NCBI GenBank assembly: GCA_046049865.1
Contig: JBJOQO010000104.1
Coordinates: 1-8,728 of the forward strand
Direction: 5' to 3'
Length of the DNA: 8,728 nucleotides
Source: JANPCX01 sp046049865
GTDB taxonomy: Bacteria; Pseudomonadota; Gammaproteobacteria; Burkholderiales; Burkholderiaceae_C
Made by a program: the position numbers and the translations under genes. This document shows positions 5,857 through 8,728 of this stretch, one piece after another. Below the pieces are notes generated by a model. It did not search any database. It was given only the letters and a program-made list of their open reading frames with translations, and was not told the DNA's origin. Positions within the stretch are counted from its first letter, which is position 1. Each line of letters starts with the position of its first letter.

Positions 5857-6537
5857 GTGGCATCTTTTGGCATCCCACCCGGACAATTTTCCAACAGCTC
5901 AATGCAGCCATCAACGACGGACTACCCCGGCAACCTGTTCGTCGTGGCCGCACCAAGTGGCACGGGAAAGTCCAGCCTCGTCAATGCGCTGCTGGAACTG
6001 GACTCGCACTTGGCGGTGTCAATTTCACACACCACCCGGGCGCCACGGGGACAAGAGCAAAACGACAGGGAATACCACTTCATTGACGAAGCCAGCTTCC
6101 GCCAGAAAATCGAAAGCGGCGATTTTCTCGAGTGGGCAGAGGTGCACGGAAATTTATACGGCACCTCCAGAGTGGCGATCGAGGAACGTATTGCGGGCGG
6201 CCAAGACGTTGTGCTTGAAATCGACTGGCAAGGCGCGCTGCAAATCAAACGAATCTTTCCCAACGCTGTTCTTATCTTCATCTTGCCGCCCAGTTGGGAT
6301 GAGTTGGCCCAACGACTGAATCGACGCGGCGAGGATCAACCCGAGGTGATCGAGCAGCGCTTGCGTAATGCCCGCAACGAGGTCGCCCAAGCCGAACACT
6401 TCGACTTCGTTATAATCAATAGCTTGTTCGAGGCGGCACTTTTCGACTTGAAAACTGTTGTTCACTCGCAGCGTCTGAAATACCGAGCCCAACAGCGCAG
6501 CAAACCCAGCGTTTTTGGTGCGCTCAATCTCAACTGA
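5857..6537 (+). CDS. gmk: Guanylate kinase
   Basis: Gmk phosphorylates GMP (and dGMP) with ATP to make GDP, the essential step toward GTP and thus toward the substrates of the (p)ppGpp synthetase encoded downstream. Seen: the P-loop APSGTGKSS (32-40), SHTTRAPR (57-64), REYHF (71-75), the GMP-site YGTS (101-104), EIDWQGA (121-127), the lid region RRGED (156-160), and FDFVIIN (182-188) before the C-terminal helix. A typical Gmk is about 205-215 residues; here a 23-residue leader precedes the conserved YPGNLFVVAAPSG. The GTG start with a well-placed Shine-Dalgarno in yicC supports that leader, but an internal ATG (5902, 211 residues) remains possible. The gene lies 3 bp after yicC and 28 bp before rpoZ, in the common gmk-rpoZ-spoT order. 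Confidence 0.96.
   Translation: MASFGIPPGQFSNSSMQPSTTDYPGNLFVVAAPSGTGKSSLVNALLELDSHLAVSISHTTRAPRGQEQNDREYHFIDEASFRQKIESGDFLEWAEVHGNLYGTSRVAIEERIAGGQDVVLEIDWQGALQIKRIFPNAVLIFILPPSWDELAQRLNRRGEDQPEVIEQRLRNARNEVAQAEHFDFVIINSLFEAALFDLKTVVHSQRLKYRAQQRSKPSVFGALNLN
6411..6416 (+). promoter_or_regulatory. Perfect TATAAT inside gmk, possible internal -10 for rpoZ
   Basis: TATAAT arises from the V-I-I codons GTT ATA ATC near the end of gmk, about 150 bp before rpoZ. It depends on ATA, usually a rare Ile codon in GC-rich genomes. No -35 box is seen 16-18 bp upstream (the bases are about CAAGCC) and there is no extended -10 TG, so support is weak. Confidence 0.22.
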
Positions 6538-6565
6538 CGTTCTGCCCACTTTTTTTGGAATCCGT

Positions 6566-6769
6566 ATGGCCCGCATCACCGTTGAAGACTGCTTGACCAA
6601 GATCCCCAACCGTTTCCAACTGGTTTTGGCTGCCACCTACCGCGCACGCATGCTCAGCCAAGGCCATGCCCCCAAGATCGATACCAAAAACAAACCCGGC
6701 GTCACCGCGTTGCGCGAAATTGCCGCTGGTGAAGTGGGCATTGAAATGCTGCGCAAGGTTCCGGTCTGA
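6566..6769 (+). CDS. rpoZ: RNA polymerase omega subunit (short betaproteobacterial form)
   Basis: Omega binds beta-prime and helps RNA polymerase assembly; in E. coli it also forms part of a ppGpp-binding site. At 67 residues this is the short form usual in betaproteobacteria, lacking the longer C-terminus of E. coli omega (about 91). Conserved parts are MARITVEDC (1-9), NRFQLVLAATYRARML (15-30) and KPGVTALREIAAGEVG (43-58). The N-terminal Met-Ala-Arg, which contributes to the omega/beta-prime ppGpp site in E. coli, is kept, fitting the Rsh gene next door. I chose the ATG at 6566: GGAA sits 5 nt upstream and the protein begins exactly at the conserved MAR. An upstream in-frame start at 6515 would overlap gmk and add unrelated residues. 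A T7 run (6550-6556) precedes the gene but has no hairpin. A strong terminator follows 22 bp after the stop. Confidence 0.96.
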   Translation: MARITVEDCLTKIPNRFQLVLAATYRARMLSQGHAPKIDTKNKPGVTALREIAAGEVGIEMLRKVPV

Positions 6770-6791
6770 AAAAGGTGCCTTGCACCCAGAC

Positions 6792-6816
6792 AAAGCGGCC
6801 CACGGGCCGCTTTTTT
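6792..6816 (+). terminator. Intrinsic terminator after rpoZ
   Basis: AAAGCGGCCC (6792-6801), a short loop and GGGCCGC followed by TTTTTT (6811-6816) form a GC-rich 7-bp stem, extended by A-T pairs, with a six-T tail. This is a textbook Rho-independent terminator for the yicC-gmk-rpoZ transcript. It lies before rsh, so rsh needs its own promoter or readthrough. Confidence 0.9.
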
Positions 6817-6894
6817 GTTGCGCTGCCTTGCCCGGGTAGGAACACAAAACCCGTTTTCGAGATCACGGTACTGAATCCGAGATAAATTCGAGGA

Positions 6895-8728
6895 ATGCGC
6901 GCACGTACTGCCAACTTGATGAACGACATCCGCGAGAAGGCCAAAGCGGCCGCTCGGGGACTGCTGCGCACGGCGCCCATACAAGAAGCAGAAGCAGCGT
7001 CATTCGATGCACTGACCCACAAGCTGAGTTACCTCGACAGCGCCGAGATTCGTCTGGTGCGCGAGGCCTACCGTTTTGCAGACGAGGCCCACTTAGGCCA
7101 GTTTCGGGCGAGTGGCGAGCCCTACATCACCCACCCGATCGCGGTCGCTGGCTTGTGCGCCGACTGGAAACTGGATGCCCAAGCCATCATGGCCGCGCTG
7201 ATGCACGATGCCATGGAAGACTGCGGCATCACCAAAACCGAGTTGATTGAGCGCTTTGGAGCGCCCACGGCAGAGTTGGTCGACGGATTGACCAAACTCG
7301 ACAAACTCCAGTTCTCCACCAGAGAAGAAGGCCAGGCCGAGAGTTTTAGAAAAATGCTCTTGGCCATGGCGCGGGACGTGCGAGTCATTCTGATCAAGCT
7401 GGCAGATAGGCTCCACAACATGCGCACCATGAGCGCGGTGGTGGCCAGCAAACGCGCCCGAATTGCGCGGGAGACGCTGGACATCTATGCACCCATTGCG
7501 CACCGCCTGGGTCTGAATCAAATCTACCGCGAGTTGCAAGATCTGGCTTTTGCACACCTGCAACCTTGGCGACAGGCGGCGTTGGCCAAAGCGGTTCTCA
7601 AGGCAAGAGGTTATCGACGCGACATCGTCGAGCGCATACAAACCGACGTCACTCGCACTTTTTCCCAGGCCAAATTGGCCGTGCAAGTTTTTGGGCGGGA
7701 GAAAACCATGTTCTCCATCTACAAAAAAATGCGGGCGAAACACCTCAGCTTCGCGCAGGTCAATGACGTATTTGGTTTTCGAATTGTGGTGGGCACGCCG
7801 ACTGAGTGTTATGTGGCCATGGGGATCTTGCACCAGCTGTACAAACCCGTTCCGGGACGTTTCAAGGACTACATCGCCATCCCAAAGGCCAATGGCTACC
7901 AGTCGCTGCACACCACCTTGGTGAGCCCCCTGGGCACCGCTGTTGAGTTTCAAATTCGCACAGAGCCGATGCACACCGTGGCCGAAAGCGGAATTGCCGC
8001 TCATTGGCTTTACAAAACCAAGGGCAAAGGCGCGATGCAAGTTCAAGATGCGCAGCGCCTGAGCGCCATGTGGCTGCAGTCGCTGGTGGACATTCAGGAT
8101 GAAACCGGCGATGCCGCAGAGTTCTTGGAACACGTCAAGATTGATCTCTTCCCCGATGCGGTCTACGTTTTCACCCCGAAGTCAAAAATTTTGGCGTTGC
8201 CACGGGGGGCTACCCCTGTTGATTTCGCCTACGCGATTCACTCCGACGTTGGCGACCACTGCGTGGCGGCCAAGGTCAACGGCGAGCCCGTGGCCCTGCG
8301 CACCGAGTTACGCAGCGGGGATGTCGTGGAAATCGTGAGCACGCCCAACGCGCGCCCCAACCCCGCGTGGCTCAACTTCGTTCGCACCGGCCGAGCCCGA
8401 TCCAAGATTCGCCACTACCTCAAAACCATGGAGCAGGACGAGTCGCAAGAGCTGGGCGAGCGCATGTTGGCCCAAGCGCTGCGAAACGAGGGATTGGCCT
8501 TGCCTGTGGACGACGAGAGCGGACAAGCCATCTGGCAACAACTCACGCGGTGGAGTGACAGCCGCAACCGAGGCGAGTTGCTCACTGACATCGGTTTAGG
8601 GAAAAAAATTGCGGCCATCGTGGCCAAACAGCTGGCGCGCCTGCTCGCAGAACAAGGCACCCGACCCGACGCGGTGACCCTGAGCATGGGGCGCTACGCG
8701 GCCACGGATGACAACACGCCTGGACAAG
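6895..8728 (+). CDS. spoT: Bifunctional (p)ppGpp synthetase/hydrolase, RelA/SpoT family (3' partial)
   Basis: Long Rsh enzymes make (p)ppGpp from ATP and GTP/GDP during starvation and degrade it afterwards. The frame runs from ATG 6895 to the window end (611 codons) without a stop. HD hydrolase domain, about 60-205: H80 in YITHP, HDAMED (104-109) and KLADRLHNM (168-176) with D171, all intact. Synthetase, about 235-375: GREKT (267-271), NDVFGFRIVV (290-299), RFKD (322-325) running into KDYIAIPKANGYQSLHT, and VEFQIRTEPMH (350-360). RFKD fits the RxKD motif of bifunctional enzymes rather than the ExDD of RelA-only synthetases. TGS domain: DLFPDAVYVFTPKS (417-430) to GDVVEIVST (475-483). The later Zn-finger/helical and ACT domains lie beyond the window. 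An in-frame TAA at 6883-6885 excludes an earlier ATG/GTG start. GAGGA directly abuts the ATG, unusually close for a Shine-Dalgarno. An ATG at 6919 is the alternative. Confidence 0.96.
   Translation, partial: MRARTANLMNDIREKAKAAARGLLRTAPIQEAEAASFDALTHKLSYLDSAEIRLVREAYRFADEAHLGQFRASGEPYITHPIAVAGLCADWKLDAQAIMAALMHDAMEDCGITKTELIERFGAPTAELVDGLTKLDKLQFSTREEGQAESFRKMLLAMARDVRVILIKLADRLHNMRTMSAVVASKRARIARETLDIYAPIAHRLGLNQIYRELQDLAFAHLQPWRQAALAKAVLKARGYRRDIVERIQTDVTRTFSQAKLAVQVFGREKTMFSIYKKMRAKHLSFAQVNDVFGFRIVVGTPTECYVAMGILHQLYKPVPGRFKDYIAIPKANGYQSLHTTLVSPLGTAVEFQIRTEPMHTVAESGIAAHWLYKTKGKGAMQVQDAQRLSAMWLQSLVDIQDETGDAAEFLEHVKIDLFPDAVYVFTPKSKILALPRGATPVDFAYAIHSDVGDHCVAAKVNGEPVALRTELRSGDVVEIVSTPNARPNPAWLNFVRTGRARSKIRHYLKTMEQDESQELGERMLAQALRNEGLALPVDDESGQAIWQQLTRWSDSRNRGELLTDIGLGKKIAAIVAKQLARLLAEQGTRPDAVTLSMGRYAATDDNTPGQ

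Noticed and set aside
6550..6556. T7 run between gmk and rpoZ as a terminator
   Set aside because: No GC-rich inverted repeat precedes it, and the rpoZ ribosome site follows at once.
6515..6565. Upstream extension of rpoZ into gmk
   Set aside because: ATG 6566 has a ribosome site and begins at the conserved MAR; the extension is not omega-like.
7093..8133. Long open frame (346 codons) on the minus strand inside rsh
   Set aside because: It is antisense to a clearly conserved RelA/SpoT domain set; its translation shows no recognisable domain and looks like a codon-bias mirror.
1..8728. Mobile elements, CRISPR arrays, tRNA/rRNA genes, or a defence/phage system
   Set aside because: No transposase or integrase motifs, regular spaced repeats or cloverleaf-like sequences were seen; almost all the window is explained by conserved core genes in a compact order.

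Overview
The window looks like chromosomal core sequence from a betaproteobacterium, order Burkholderiales and probably a Comamonadaceae-like lineage. This rests on the protein sequences, the short 67-residue omega subunit, the moderately high GC by eye, and the gene set. I used no database search, so the placement is inference.

Layout. (1) Positions 1-342, plus strand: the last 113 codons of a secreted, repeat-type surface protein. It has one Ig/cadherin-like repeat and a C-terminal signal resembling IPTL-CTERM. (2) Around 349-404, at the convergent junction: a perfect 12-bp hairpin overlapping the hemW stop, next to a second hairpin built from the same sequence word. (3) Positions 366-4888, minus strand: a tightly packed five-gene cluster, transcribed in the order Ser/Thr kinase, PP2C phosphatase, rph (RNase PH), rdgB (ITP/XTP pyrophosphatase), hemW (heme chaperone). 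Gaps are 18 and 11 bp, then an ATGA overlap, then a longer overlap, so one operon is likely. (4) Positions 4889-4917: a very short divergent gap. (5) Positions 4918-6769, plus strand: yicC, gmk, rpoZ, closed by a clear intrinsic terminator at 6792-6816. (6) Positions 6895-8728, plus strand: a long RelA/SpoT homologue (rsh/spoT) with intact hydrolase and synthetase motifs, cut by the window end.

How the genes may fit together. The right arm is a stringent-response neighbourhood: Gmk makes GDP, Rsh makes and degrades (p)ppGpp, and omega contributes to a ppGpp site on RNA polymerase in E. coli. The left arm adds RNA 3'-end trimming (RNase PH), nucleotide-pool cleaning (RdgB) and a eukaryotic-type kinase/phosphatase pair. 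YicC is an RNase-family protein. The divergent arms share less than 30 bp, so their promoters must lie partly inside each other's genes.

I see no mobile element, CRISPR array, tRNA or rRNA. I did not find an undescribed system. The points most worth a look are the kinase/phosphatase pair in an RNA/nucleotide housekeeping operon, the non-RD HLD kinase loop, the compact divergent junction, the terminator separating rpoZ from rsh, and the double hairpin at the hemW end. There is no gene-free stretch over 300 bases.
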